A stretch of DNA of 64,000 nt from Oscillospiraceae bacterium (GCA_025757985.1 CP107210.1:1798001-1862000), one strand, 5' to 3'; shown: positions 50,361 to 59,532, counted from the first letter of the stretch. Notes: generated from the sequence alone by a model not told the origin. Translations and numbers: made by a program.

Positions 50361-51464
50361 TCACTTGCCCTCCTTGTGTGCGCCGCGCGGGATGACGCGG
50401 TAGTTTATGAAGAACTCACTGCCGAGGATGAAGAACAGAATGATGCCGGTGATGATGTCGGCGGCATACTCGTTCAGCGAGTAGGCGGAGGCGATCTCCG
50501 AGGCGCCGCGCTCGAGGAAAACGAGCAGGAAGGAGATCAGCGCCATATAGAAGGTGTTGAACTTGGCAAGCCACGCCACGATGATGGCCGTGAAGCCGCG
50601 GCCGCCCGCGCTGGTGGTCGAGATGGTCTGGTCCTTACCGGCCACGATCAGGAAGCCGCAGAGACCGCAGATCGCGCCGGAGATCAGCATCGTGCGCACC
50701 GTGACGCGGCGGACATTGATGCCGGCATAGCGGGCTGTGTTCTCGCTCTCGCCGACAACGCTGATCTCATAGCCCTGCTTGGAGTATTTGAGGTAGGCGT
50801 ACATGACAAAGGTCAGCACCACAACAACAATGATGTTGATGGTGTAGCGCTGGCCCATCAGAATGGGGAACCAGCCCGCCTTGGTGGCCTTGTTCAGCGT
50901 GCCCAGACTGGAGGCCTGACCGCGCATGATGTTGGTCATGCAGGCAACAATGCTTGTTGCAACATAGTTCATCATCAGGGTGAAAAGCGTCTCGTTCGTG
51001 TTCCAGCGGGCCTTGAACCACGCAGGGACAACGCCCCACAGCGCACCCGCGGCTATGCTGCCGCCGGCCATAGCCACAAACAGCAGCGGCAGCGGCAGGT
51101 TGTTGCCCTGATAGACCATGATGAGGGCGGCGGTCAGGCCGCCGATCAGGATCTGACCCTCACCGCCGCAGTTCCAGAAGCGCATCTTGAAGGCAGGGGC
51201 CAGCGCAATGCCAACGCAGAGCAGCGTAGACAGATCGCGCAGCATCCAGCTGAAGCGGGTCATGTTGGCGAAGGTGCCGCCCCACATAACGCCGTAGACG
51301 GCGAGCGGGTTCAGCCCCGTGACAAAAAAGATAAAGACAGCATCCACGACCAGCGCCAGAATGATGGCGATGGCACGGACGGCGATCTTCTGGGGCATCG
51401 TGGTGCCCTCGCGCTTGGCAATGCGCAGCAGCGGCTCGCGGGCCGCAGCAGCAGTCTGACTCAT
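50361..51464 (-). CDS. ABC permease, BMP-type nucleoside importer (NupP-like)
   Basis: A 367-residue BPD_transp_2 permease. The helix pattern and the segments LRDLSTLLCVGIALAPAFKMRFWNCGGEGQILIGG and GRGFTAIIVAWLAKFN fit NupP/YufP. Its start overlaps the ATPase gene by 4 bp, so expression is coupled. GGAGGAG lies upstream of ATG 51464. Confidence 0.92.
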   Translation of the reverse strand: MSQTAAAAREPLLRIAKREGTTMPQKIAVRAIAIILALVVDAVFIFFVTGLNPLAVYGVMWGGTFANMTRFSWMLRDLSTLLCVGIALAPAFKMRFWNCGGEGQILIGGLTAALIMVYQGNNLPLPLLFVAMAGGSIAAGALWGVVPAWFKARWNTNETLFTLMMNYVATSIVACMTNIMRGQASSLGTLNKATKAGWFPILMGQRYTINIIVVVVLTFVMYAYLKYSKQGYEISVVGESENTARYAGINVRRVTVRTMLISGAICGLCGFLIVAGKDQTISTTSAGGRGFTAIIVAWLAKFNTFYMALISFLLVFLERGASEIASAYSLNEYAADIITGIILFFILGSEFFINYRVIPRGAHKEGK

Positions 51465-53002
51465 GCCTGCTCCTCCTTTACCAGGTTGGTCATACGCAGA
51501 CCGACCTCTTCCTTCGTGGTATGACGGCCGTCGAGGATGCCGTTGACCTTACCGCCGCAAAGCACGACGATGCGGTCGCACAGCTCCAGCAGGACATCCA
51601 GATCCTCGCCGACATAAATGACTGCTACACCGCGCTTTTTCTGCTCATTCAGCAGATGGTAGATCGTGTAGGAGGTGTTGATGTCCAGCCCGCGCACAGC
51701 GTAGGCGGTCATCAGCACAATGGGGTCGGCGGCCAGCTCGCGGCCGACCAGCACCTTCTGCACATTGCCGCCCGACAGGCGGGAGACCGGCGTGTTCAGG
51801 TCGGGCGTAACGACACCCAGCTCCCGCTTGATCGTCTCGGCCAATGCAAGGGGGGCTTTGCGGTCCACGATGGGCGAATGGCCCTTGCCGTAGCTTTTCA
51901 GCATCATGTTGTCGGTCATGCCCATCGAGCCGACCAGACCCATGCCGAGGCGGTCCTCCGGCACGAAGGAGAGGTGGATGCCCGCCTCGCGGATAGCCTT
52001 GGGGCTTTTGCCGACCAGCTGCACCGGGGCGGCTGCGTCAGGGGCAAAATACTCGATGCTCGCGCCGCTCTCCGTCGGCTGCAGGCCGGCGATGGCCTCG
52101 AGCAGCTCCTTCTGGCCGTTGCCGGAGATGCCCGCGATGCCGAGGATCTCGCCGCCGTACACCGTGAAGGACGCATCGTCAAGGACGGTGATGCCGTCCG
52201 CACTGCGCACGGTCAGGTGCGACAATTCAAGCCGCTTGACCGGATCGACCGGCTCGGGGCGCTCGATGTTCAGCTCGACCTTCTCACCGACCATCATCTC
52301 GGTCAGCTTGGCCTCGTCGGCGTCCTTTGTGGCGATGTCGCCGACATACTCACCCTTGCGCAGGATGGCCACACGGTCGCTGATGGACAGCACCTCATGC
52401 AGCTTGTGGGTAATGATGATGACCGCCTTGCCGTCGGCCTTCATGTTGCGGATGACGCTGAAGAGCTTCTCGGTCTCCTGCGGGGTCAGAACCGCCGTCG
52501 GCTCGTCCAGAATCAGAATATCCGCGCCGCGGTAAAGCACCTTGACGATCTCAAGCGTCTGCTTCTGGCTGACGCTCATCTCATAGACCTTCTGGTTGAG
52601 ATCGAGGTTGAACTCATACTTCTCACAGATGGCGCGGGCCTTGTCGTGGACACGCTTGAGGTCGAATTTATCCTTGCCGCCCATCGACAGGGCAATATTC
52701 TCGGTAGCCGAGAATACATCGACCAGCTTGAAATGCTGGTGGATCATGCCGATGCCGAGGTCCAGCGCATCGCGCGGGGAGCGGATGGTCACCGCTTCAT
52801 CACCGACATAGATCTCGCCCTCATCGGGGAAATAGATGCCGGCGATCATATTCATCAGGGTCGTTTTGCCGCTGCCGTTTTCGCCCAGCAGGGCCAGTAT
52901 CTCGCCGCGGCGCACGCCCAGAGAGACATCCTTGTTGGCCACGACAGTGCCAAAGGTCTTGGTAACGTGCTCCAAGCGCACAGCATATTCGTTCTGCGCC
53001 AT
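51461..53002 (-). CDS. ABC ATPase with two nucleotide-binding domains (NupO-like)
   Basis: About 513 residues from ATG 53002, which has AAAGGAG upstream; the longer frame starts inside that site. The first domain is complete (Walker A GENGSGKTT, signature near MSVSQKQTLEI, Walker B ILILDEPTAVLTP). The second lacks a normal Walker A, and its Walker B is degenerate (PIVLMTAYAVRGLD), though signature RLSGGNVQK is kept, as in related sugar and nucleoside importers. It energises the two permeases downstream. Confidence 0.93.
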   Translation of the reverse strand: MAQNEYAVRLEHVTKTFGTVVANKDVSLGVRRGEILALLGENGSGKTTLMNMIAGIYFPDEGEIYVGDEAVTIRSPRDALDLGIGMIHQHFKLVDVFSATENIALSMGGKDKFDLKRVHDKARAICEKYEFNLDLNQKVYEMSVSQKQTLEIVKVLYRGADILILDEPTAVLTPQETEKLFSVIRNMKADGKAVIIITHKLHEVLSISDRVAILRKGEYVGDIATKDADEAKLTEMMVGEKVELNIERPEPVDPVKRLELSHLTVRSADGITVLDDASFTVYGGEILGIAGISGNGQKELLEAIAGLQPTESGASIEYFAPDAAAPVQLVGKSPKAIREAGIHLSFVPEDRLGMGLVGSMGMTDNMMLKSYGKGHSPIVDRKAPLALAETIKRELGVVTPDLNTPVSRLSGGNVQKVLVGRELAADPIVLMTAYAVRGLDINTSYTIYHLLNEQKKRGVAVIYVGEDLDVLLELCDRIVVLCGGKVNGILDGRHTTKEEVGLRMTNLVKEEQA

Positions 53003-53322
53003 TATGCAGGCTCCTTTCAAGAGTCAAGTAGGTAGGGGCCGGGCATGCCCGGCCCGCAGCCTTGCGCGGCCACCCATAAGCGGGCAATCGCGGTCACGCT
53101 GCGGGCGAGGCATGCCTCGCCCCTACAGGGATTCAAAAAATCAAGGCAGGAACAATTTTGTGATTGTGGTGCGGCCAACGGTTCGGGGCATCGTGGAGGC
53201 CGACCCCTACATCTTCGTAGGGGCGGATTCTATATCCGCCCGCGGTACCTGCCGTAAGCTGCACGGGCGCATAGGGAATGCGCCCCTACGGCCTGATTTG
53301 CAACGACAGATATAACCACCAA
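53003..53322. repeat. Intergenic region with two REP-like palindromes
   Basis: Units at 53032-53126 and 53217-53289 are each bounded by GTAGGGGC/GCCCCTAC and hold inner palindromes such as GCCGGGCATGCCCGGC and GCGAGGCATGCCTCGC. The first shares its left arm with the unit at 41193. They separate the BMP lipoprotein gene (and its terminator) from the importer ATPase gene. No gene or promoter is obvious. Confidence 0.75.
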
Positions 53323-53357
53323 AAGGGAAGGCCGCGGTTTCACCGCAGTCTTCCCTT
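53323..53357 (-). terminator. Terminator after the BMP lipoprotein gene
   Basis: AAGGGAAG/CTTCCCTT with inner GCGG/CCGC pairing and a short loop, followed on the - strand by TTTGG. It ends most binding-protein transcripts before the ATPase and permease genes, which would give more binding protein than transporter. Confidence 0.8.
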
Positions 53358-53373
53358 ATAGATTCAGACAGAA

Positions 53374-54696
53374 TCAGGCGACGGGGTCAGCGTCCTCGAT
53401 GATGCCATCGATGCGCAGAGAGAACGTCGGGGCAGCGCGCAGCTCACCCTCATGGAAGTAACCGTCAGAGACAGCCTCCTCGGTCTTGCCCTGATACACG
53501 GCAACGGGGCTGCCGGTGCTGAAATCATAGTAGGTCAAATCGACCGGGCAGGAGGTGACTTCCTTGCCGTCAACGGTGAACTTGCTGGTGTCAAACACAT
53601 GCAGGCTGCCGTCCTTCAGCGCAGCCTCGACCTCGGCAACCTTGGCGGCAGTGCCCTCGGCGGCCTCGGGTCCCAGATCGGTGATGGCAACGGCGCCATC
53701 CTCATAGCCCTTGCACCAGTTCTGGGGGATGTTGCCGTTCTGGGCACCCTCGATCAGCTCCTTGTAGCAGACGCTCCACACATTGGTGGCGGAGGTCAGC
53801 GCGGCGGTGGGGGCGGTGGAGAGCATGTCGATGTTGTAACCGACAGAGTAGCAGATCTTGCCGGCATCCTTCAGCTTCTGGGTGGCGGCGGGGGCACCGG
53901 TGGAGTCGGCGTGCTGGCCGATGATGACCGCACCGTTGGCGATCAGGGCCTCGGCGGCAGCGCCCTCCTTGTCGATATCGAACCAGGAGTTGGTGTACAT
54001 GACCTCCATCTGGACATCGGGGTAGATGCTCTGAACGCCAAGGAAGAAGGCGGTATAGCCGGAGACGACCTCGGCGTAGTTGTAAGCGCCGACATAACCG
54101 ATCTTGACCTTGCCGTCAGCAGTGAAGCTGTCGGGCTGGGTCTCGGGGGTCAGGGTGCCGGACTCGACCAGCTCCTTGACCTTCATACCGGCAACCACAC
54201 CGGAGACATAGCGGCTCTGGTACACAGAGGTGAATGCGTTGTAGAAGTTGTTGCAGCCGGAGATGGCAGCAAAGTCACCGGTCATGGCGACAAAGTTGAC
54301 ATCGGGGTACTTCTCAGCCTCCTCGACCATGTAGGTCTGGTGGCCGTAGGAGTTGGAGATGATCAGGTTGCAGCCCTGACCGACCAGATCCTCCGCTGCA
54401 TCGGCGGTCTCGCCGCCCTCGGGGATCTTGTACTTCCAGACGATCTGGTCATCGCTCATGCCCAGCTCGGCAGCGGCCTCCTTGATGCCGTTGATGTGCG
54501 CGGCGCTGTAGCCCTCGGTCTCGTCGCCCAGAACGATAGCGCCGATCTTGACATCGGGCGCTGCGTTCGTGCTGCTGCCCTCGGCAGTGGCCGTGGTGCC
54601 GGCGGCACTGCTGGCGGCAGTGTTAGCGGTGGAACCGCAGGCGGCCAGGCTGAACACCATAGAGGCGGCCAGCAGAATGCCCATCAGTTTCTTCAT
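53374..54696 (-). CDS. BMP family substrate-binding lipoprotein
   Basis: About 440 residues from ATG 54696, with GGGAGG upstream. The lipobox is LAACG (MKKLMGILLAASMVFSLAACG). The mature protein has the BMP/PnrA fold (VKIGAIVLGDETEGYSAAHINGIKEAAAELG... GQHADSTGAPAATQKLKDAGKICYSVGYN). Such proteins capture nucleosides or related purines outside the membrane. A low-complexity Ala/Ser/Thr linker follows the lipid anchor. It belongs with the permease and ATPase genes downstream. Confidence 0.93.
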   Translation of the reverse strand: MKKLMGILLAASMVFSLAACGSTANTAASSAAGTTATAEGSSTNAAPDVKIGAIVLGDETEGYSAAHINGIKEAAAELGMSDDQIVWKYKIPEGGETADAAEDLVGQGCNLIISNSYGHQTYMVEEAEKYPDVNFVAMTGDFAAISGCNNFYNAFTSVYQSRYVSGVVAGMKVKELVESGTLTPETQPDSFTADGKVKIGYVGAYNYAEVVSGYTAFFLGVQSIYPDVQMEVMYTNSWFDIDKEGAAAEALIANGAVIIGQHADSTGAPAATQKLKDAGKICYSVGYNIDMLSTAPTAALTSATNVWSVCYKELIEGAQNGNIPQNWCKGYEDGAVAITDLGPEAAEGTAAKVAEVEAALKDGSLHVFDTSKFTVDGKEVTSCPVDLTYYDFSTGSPVAVYQGKTEEAVSDGYFHEGELRAAPTFSLRIDGIIEDADPVA

Positions 54697-54916
54697 GTGT
54701 GTTGTTCCTCCCTGTAATATCTGCATATAAAAGGCAAAATGCGCCGTTTCGTGTCGGACCGTGCCGGGAATCGACGCATTTTGCTATCTTGCAAAACTCA
54801 TTGTAGCCGCTTCACACAGCTTTTGCAATAATTTTTAAATTTTTGTGAAAAGTTTGGCGAAAACGGTAAATGTTTTGCTCACGCGGACACTGCTATGAGC
54901 AGGACGCACAAAGAAA

Positions 54917-54964
54917 AGCAGCAAAAGTCATACTGTTTGCACAAAATGTATGACTTTTGCTGCT
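54917..54964 (-). terminator. Terminator of folT
   Basis: A perfect 17-bp stem AGCAGCAAAAGTCATAC/GTATGACTTTTGCTGCT. On the - strand it is followed by TTTTCTTT. It lies 20 bp after the folT stop. Confidence 0.93.
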
Positions 54965-54984
54965 TATTTTCACTGTTGTCCCTG

Positions 54985-55566
54985 TTACCGCTTATGGATA
55001 AATTTTTTGTCCAGCCCCTGCTTTACGGCGGCGTTCAGCACCATCCAGGTCAGAAAAACCTCGATGGGCAGCATGATGGTGTTTTTCACTGCGCCGGAGG
55101 TCATGTAGTAGAGGTAGCCCTTGCCGTAGAGCATCGCCTTCCAGACGCTGCCCAGCAGCACATTGCTGCCGTAGTTGATGATGAGCCGTGTGATGATGAC
55201 GCGCGGCAGCGTGGGCTGCTGCCGGTAGAGCATGACGCCGTAGATCAGCCCCGACAGCACAGCCGAGATCAGATAGCCGGGGAAATACGGCTCACCGTAG
55301 CCCGCCAGCAGAAAACCCACCGAGTCGATGATGGCACCCGCCATCATACCGGTCACCGGGCCGTAGCACATGCACCCCAGCGAGACAGCCAGAAAGCTGA
55401 AATAGATCTTGAGGCTTGGACCCATCAGGTAGATGGGCAGGCTTTCCAGCACGATGGAAATCGCGCAGACAAGCCCTGCAAAGGCCAGCACCCGCGGGTT
55501 TTTCAGCTCATTGCGGGCGGTGCGCCAGTAGGCGCCGGAAAAGACGGACAGTTTTTCTTCGCACAT
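54985..55566 (-). CDS. folT: Folate-specific ECF transporter S component
   Basis: About 193 residues from ATG 55566, with AAAGGAGGAG upstream. It has six membrane helices (VLAFAGLVCAISIVLESLPIYLM, FLAVSLGCMCYGPVTGMMAGAIIDSVGFLL, YLISAVLSGLIYGVML and others), the S-component layout. The GPVTGMMAGAIIDSVG segment and the THF riboswitch in its leader support folate as substrate. It would use a shared energising module (EcfAA'T) encoded elsewhere. The longer frame upstream overlaps the riboswitch and is not coding. Confidence 0.9.
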   Translation of the reverse strand: MCEEKLSVFSGAYWRTARNELKNPRVLAFAGLVCAISIVLESLPIYLMGPSLKIYFSFLAVSLGCMCYGPVTGMMAGAIIDSVGFLLAGYGEPYFPGYLISAVLSGLIYGVMLYRQQPTLPRVIITRLIINYGSNVLLGSVWKAMLYGKGYLYYMTSGAVKNTIMLPIEVFLTWMVLNAAVKQGLDKKFIHKR

Positions 55567-55571
55567 AAAAA

Positions 55572-55605
55572 CTCCTCCTTTGTGCGTTGCCGCACAAGGG
55601 AGGAG
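55572..55605 (-). promoter_or_regulatory. Ribosome-site-sequestering hairpin of folT
   Basis: A 15-bp stem with one T-G pair; the 3' arm on the - strand is CGCACAAAGGAGGAG, so it buries the whole Shine-Dalgarno sequence, and TTTTT then ATG follow. It is the likely expression platform of the THF riboswitch, acting on translation or as a terminator. Confidence 0.75.
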
Positions 55606-55655
55606 GCAATTTGATAGGATGTGTACAACACCACATCCGCCGTTGCACACCGTCA

Positions 55656-55776
55656 TGCAGCAGTGGGATGCGGAACCGGCACCGCGGGCCTTACGGCCGC
55701 TTCGTCCTGCCACAACTCCCCGTTGGTCAGGCACTTCGGGGCATGACGCCCCACGCGCAGGTTCCTACTCTGCGAT
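55656..55776 (-). ncRNA. Tetrahydrofolate (THF) riboswitch
   Basis: On the - strand the RNA opens GCAGAGTAGGAACC and closes GGTTCCGCATCCCACTGC. These give P1 (GCAG/CTGC) and P2 (GGAACC/GGTTCC) and keep the GAGTAG and GCATCC elements of class I THF riboswitches. The internal GACGAAGCGG... CCGCGGTG segment matches the conserved ACGAAGCG... GCGGTG part. It lies directly before folT, the classic gene under this riboswitch. The call is by eye against the known consensus. Confidence 0.8.
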
Positions 55777-55786
55777 ATCGCTTTTT

Positions 55787-55814
55787 ATTATACACAGGTT
55801 TTGGGAAAATGCAA
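55787..55814 (-). promoter_or_regulatory. Promoter of the folT leader
   Basis: -35 TTGCAT at 55814-55809 and -10 TATAAT at 55792-55787, 16 bp apart. Transcription would begin just before the riboswitch. Confidence 0.75.
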
Positions 55815-55924
55815 GAATAAGTTTTGAGGTAAGGCCGCCGGTAAAGCCCGCGCAATAAGGCGCCCCACGCAGTGGGGAGCTGGCCGAGTTTACGAGGCCT
55901 GAGGGGCTTTGGGCAGCTTTCCCC

Positions 55925-57505
55925 TTATTGCCCGCTTGCGCCGTAGTTGGCCAGCACACGGGCGCTGGGGTCGCTGACATCGCAGTGCGGCCATGCGCGG
56001 TTTGGCATCCAGTAATCAACGATCATGCCGGCCTGACCGGGGTAGTATTTCTCAAAGAGTTCACGGTAGAGCAGGCTTTCCTTGGTAAAGGGGCGGCAGT
56101 AGCTGTAGCGGCCGCAGCGCTCGGCAAACTCGCGGTCCGTGTAGACGGTCTCGGCGTATTCCTTCAGATCATCCACCATCGAGTGGCCCACCGCATCGCT
56201 GAAGGCGGCCTTCTCACGCCAGAGGATGCTCTCGGGCAGCCAGTCCCCCTCAAAAGCCTTGCGCAGCAGGTACTTGCCCTTGCCGTAGGTGTTCAGCTTC
56301 TTTTCGGGGTCGATGGCCATGACATACTTGACAAAATCCAGATCACCGAACGGCACGCGGGCCTCCAGACTGTTGACGCTGATCGAGCGGTCGGCGCGCA
56401 GGACATCGTACATATACAGCTCCCGGATGCGCTTCTGGCTCTCGGTCTGGAAAGCGGCAGCACTCGGCGCATAGTCGGTATACTTGTAGCCGAACAGCTC
56501 ATCGGAGATCTCGCCGGTCAGCAGCACCCGGATGTCGGTATGCTCATGGATGTATTTGCAGACAAGGTACATGCCCACCGAGGCGCGGATCGTTGTGATG
56601 TCCCAAGTGCCCAGCATCGCAATGACATCCTCGAGCGCGCGCAGCACGATCTCCCGGTTGATGATAACCTCAGTGTGGTCAGCGTGGAGATAGTCGGCCA
56701 CCTGCTTGGCGTATTTCAGGTCGATGGCGTCCTCGCTCATGCCGATGGCAAAGGTACGGATCGGCTTGGCGAGCTTTTTGGCGGCAATGGCGCAGACCAG
56801 ACTGGAATCCAGCCCGCCCGACAGCAGGAACCCGACGGGGGTGTCGGCGTCAAGGCGCTTATCCACACCGGCCACAAGCTTTTCCCGGATGTTCGTCAAA
56901 ATCTCGGGCAGCTCATCCTGCGTATAGGCCGGGGTGTCGGCAATATCGCAGTACCGCACAAACTGACCGTTGCAGTAGTAGCTGCCGATCGGGAACGGAT
57001 AGATCTTTTTGCACAGTCCCACAAGGTTTTTCGCCTCGGACGCAAAGGCAATGTGCCCGCTCTCGCTGTAGCCGTAGAACAGCGGACGGATGCCGATGGG
57101 GTCACGCGCGGCGATAAGCAGCTTTTTGCGGCTGTCGTAGAGGATCATTGCAAACTCGGCGTCCAGATGCTTGAACATAGTAAGGCCGTACTTATAGTAG
57201 AGCGGCAGAATAATCTCGCAGTCGGAGTCCGACGCAAAGGTGTAGCCCTCGGCCTCCAGCTCGGCCTTGACAGGGCGGAAGCCGTACAGCTCGCCGTTGC
57301 AGGCCACGCAGTCCGCGCCGCGGGTGAAGGGCTGCATTCCCTCCGGCGTCAGGCCCATGATGGCCAGACGGCCAAAGCCCAGCAGTCCGAACTCGGTCTC
57401 GATGACGCGCTGGTCGTCAGGACCGCGGCTGGCGGTGCGCAGCAGATACTCGGCAAAGGTTTCCTTGGGCAGATCATGCCCGGCATAGCCCATGATACAG
57501 CACAT
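55925..57505 (-). CDS. asnB: Asparagine synthase (glutamine-hydrolysing)
   Basis: About 526 residues from ATG 57505, the start that exposes Cys2 as the N-terminal nucleophile of the glutaminase domain (MCCIMGYAG). The GATase motifs TASRGPDD and CNGELYG follow. The synthetase domain has the PP-loop SGGLDSS at residues 229-235 and LLTGEISDELFGYKY. It makes asparagine from aspartate, glutamine and ATP. An upstream T-box with an Asn-type specifier supports the substrate. GGAG lies 11 bp before the ATG. Confidence 0.95.
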   Translation of the reverse strand: MCCIMGYAGHDLPKETFAEYLLRTASRGPDDQRVIETEFGLLGFGRLAIMGLTPEGMQPFTRGADCVACNGELYGFRPVKAELEAEGYTFASDSDCEIILPLYYKYGLTMFKHLDAEFAMILYDSRKKLLIAARDPIGIRPLFYGYSESGHIAFASEAKNLVGLCKKIYPFPIGSYYCNGQFVRYCDIADTPAYTQDELPEILTNIREKLVAGVDKRLDADTPVGFLLSGGLDSSLVCAIAAKKLAKPIRTFAIGMSEDAIDLKYAKQVADYLHADHTEVIINREIVLRALEDVIAMLGTWDITTIRASVGMYLVCKYIHEHTDIRVLLTGEISDELFGYKYTDYAPSAAAFQTESQKRIRELYMYDVLRADRSISVNSLEARVPFGDLDFVKYVMAIDPEKKLNTYGKGKYLLRKAFEGDWLPESILWREKAAFSDAVGHSMVDDLKEYAETVYTDREFAERCGRYSYCRPFTKESLLYRELFEKYYPGQAGMIVDYWMPNRAWPHCDVSDPSARVLANYGASGQ

Positions 57506-57855
57506 TTTCGGTGACACTCCTTTTTATACTTCCAACACCAGTTGCTGCGAACGGCAACAAAAAAAGACAGCCCTTTCGCCCTGTATTAGGACGAATCGCT
57601 GTCTTGGATCCGCGGTGCCACCTAAATTACCGCAGCCGAAATACAGGCATACGGTCACTTTTTCCGTACGCGTTCACCTTTGAAACGCTGCCGCTGTAAC
57701 GCACGGCCTGCGGCGCACCCTACTCCCCTGCCGGGTTTCAGGCGGCGGCTCCGGGGTGTTCCTTCGCGCCCCGTCCCCGTCCCGACTTACACCATGCGTC
57801 AGGCTCTCTGTGCGGATCTTGGGCGGTACTTTTCCCCATCAACGCTTTTGTTGAG
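57506..57855 (-). promoter_or_regulatory. T-box riboswitch leader (asparagine) of asnB
   Basis: The T-box core GGTGGCACCGCGG is at 57622-57610 on the - strand, followed by terminator stem AGACAGC/GCTGTCT (57565-57604) and seven T residues. Stem I includes GATGGGGAAAAGTA and AGAGAGCC elements. In its distal part the sequence GAAGG-AAC-ACC places an AAC (asparagine) codon at 57760-57758 as likely specifier. Uncharged tRNA-Asn would bind and allow read-through into asnB. Confidence 0.9.
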
Positions 57856-57858
57856 TAA

Positions 57859-57887
57859 AGAATAACACGGTCATGCAGTCCTGTCAA
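57859..57887 (-). promoter_or_regulatory. Promoter of the asnB T-box transcript
   Basis: Consensus -35 TTGACA (57887-57882), 17-bp spacer, -10 TATTCT (57864-57859). Confidence 0.85.
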
Positions 57888-58280
57888 GAATAAATTTCAG
57901 ATTTTTGGGCGTCCGCCCTGTTTTTTTCAGCAGGTCGGCGACGCGGCAGGCGCGCCGTGCTTCGTCATCTTGCACAACTTTGCCCCGGTTCCGCAATTTT
58001 TGCAAGGTTATCGAACGATTCTTGCAAATATTCGTGATGCAAAATTCCATACTATGGAACGCAATTCCATCTGCGGAATTTTGCCGCGCACCGCAGTTCC
58101 ACCCTGCGGAACCGCACCGTTTTGCCTGCCCGCACCGCCATATAAGCAACCGCCGCAATGGTAAATGCCGCCGCCGCATGGTACACTGAGGATGACAAAA
58201 TTCGTGTGCTTCGCGGCGCCTCTACCCGGCCGGGAGCATCCCACAAACCAGAGGCAAGCACTGCTTGCAGGAGGAAAACC
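57888..58280. other. Intergenic region between asnB promoter and PPi-PFK gene
   Basis: About 390 bp with no convincing gene. Short inverted motifs occur (TTCCATACTATGGAA near 58046, TTCCATCTGCGGAA near 58066, GGTTCC... GGAACC). Some form weak hairpins. The stretch must hold the promoter of the phosphofructokinase gene; GGAGGAAAACC just before ATG 58281 is its ribosome site. Confidence 0.5.
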
Positions 58281-59516
58281 ATGGCAAAAAACGCAATCGT
58301 CGGTCAGTCCGGCGGCCCGACTTCCGTTATCAACGCAAGTCTGGCCGGTGTCTATGAAAGCTGCAAGCGCCGCGGCGCGGGCAAGGTCTACGGTATGCTG
58401 CACGGCGTGGCCGGCCTTTTGGAGCGCCGCACCTGCGTGCTGGATGACAAGCTTAAGACCGCATTGGACATCGAGTTGCTCAAGCGCACCCCGTCCAGCT
58501 ACCTCGGCTCCTGCCGCTACAAGCTGCCCGACTGGCACACCGCCGAGGGCGAGGCCGTCTATGTTCAGCTGTTTGAGATCCTGAAGGAGCTGGACATCGG
58601 CTACTTCTTCTACATCGGCGGCAACGACTCGATGGATACCATCGGCAAGCTGGCCGACTACGGCGCACACATCGGCAGCGATATCCGCTTTATGGGCGTG
58701 CCCAAGACGATCGACAATGACCTGATGGTCACCGACCACACCCCCGGCTACGGCAGTGCCGCCAAGTACATTGGCGTTGTCATGAAGGAGATCATCCGCG
58801 ACGCCACGGTCTACGGCACGAAGTATGTGACGATCGTTGAGATCATGGGCCGCAACGCCGGCTGGCTGACCGCCGCCGCCGCACTGGCCAAGGCCGAGGA
58901 CTGCGAGGGCGTGGATATGATCTGCCTGCCGGAGGTGCCCTTCAATGTCGATCACTTTGTAGAGAAGGTCGAGCGGATGCAGAAGGAGAAGCCCTCCATC
59001 GTCATCGCCGTGTCCGAGGGCGTCAAGCTGGAGGATGGCCGCTATGTCTGCGAGCTGGCTGACGATGTACACGCAGTCGATGCCTTCGGCCACAAGGCCC
59101 TGACCGGCACGGCGCGCTTTTTGGCCAACACGGTCGCCCGCCGTCTGGACACCAAGACCCGCTGCATCGAACTTTCGACCCTGCAGCGCTGCGCCGGCCA
59201 TCTGACCAGCCGCACCGACATCACCGAGGCCTATCAGGTCGGCGGCGCCGCCGCCAAGGCCGCCTTTGAGGGCCACACCGGCGAGATGGTCGCGCTGGAC
59301 CGCATCTCCAACGCGCCGTACCAGTGCGGCACCAGCCTGCACCCGATCAGCGAGGTCGCAAACCTCGAGAAGAAGGTCCCGCTCGAGTGGGTCAACGCCG
59401 ACCACACCGCCATGACCGAGGAGTTCCTCGCCTACGCCCTGCCGCTGGTTCAGGCGGAGCTGACCCCGATCTATGTAGAGGGCCTGCCGCATCACATCTA
59501 CCTGCCGGAGGCGTAA
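58281..59516 (+). CDS. pfp: PPi-dependent phosphofructokinase
   Basis: A 411-residue phosphofructokinase that converts fructose 6-phosphate to fructose 1,6-bisphosphate. The site that selects the phosphate donor reads GGND (residues 113-116) and PKTIDND (141-147). Asp and Lys at these places mark pyrophosphate users, where ATP enzymes have Gly in both (GGDG, PGTIDND). MGRNAGWL lies near 189-196. GGAGG precedes the ATG. It is a single + strand gene with two terminators. A reversible PPi enzyme fits a fermentative clostridium. Confidence 0.92.
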   Translation: MAKNAIVGQSGGPTSVINASLAGVYESCKRRGAGKVYGMLHGVAGLLERRTCVLDDKLKTALDIELLKRTPSSYLGSCRYKLPDWHTAEGEAVYVQLFEILKELDIGYFFYIGGNDSMDTIGKLADYGAHIGSDIRFMGVPKTIDNDLMVTDHTPGYGSAAKYIGVVMKEIIRDATVYGTKYVTIVEIMGRNAGWLTAAAALAKAEDCEGVDMICLPEVPFNVDHFVEKVERMQKEKPSIVIAVSEGVKLEDGRYVCELADDVHAVDAFGHKALTGTARFLANTVARRLDTKTRCIELSTLQRCAGHLTSRTDITEAYQVGGAAAKAAFEGHTGEMVALDRISNAPYQCGTSLHPISEVANLEKKVPLEWVNADHTAMTEEFLAYALPLVQAELTPIYVEGLPHHIYLPEA

Positions 59517-59532
59517 AGCCAAACAAACTTAA

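Noticed and set aside
43117..53289. GTAGGGGC units as a CRISPR-like or tRNA-like array
   Set aside because: Units are far apart, palindromic and variable inside; they fit REP-like repeats instead.
54697..54900. Possible purine riboswitch before the BMP lipoprotein gene
   Set aside because: I found no purine-riboswitch core or paired P1/P2/P3 pattern.
57871..58179. 102-codon - strand frame upstream of the asnB T-box
   Set aside because: It overlaps the T-box promoter, has no ribosome site and no relatives that I can recognise.
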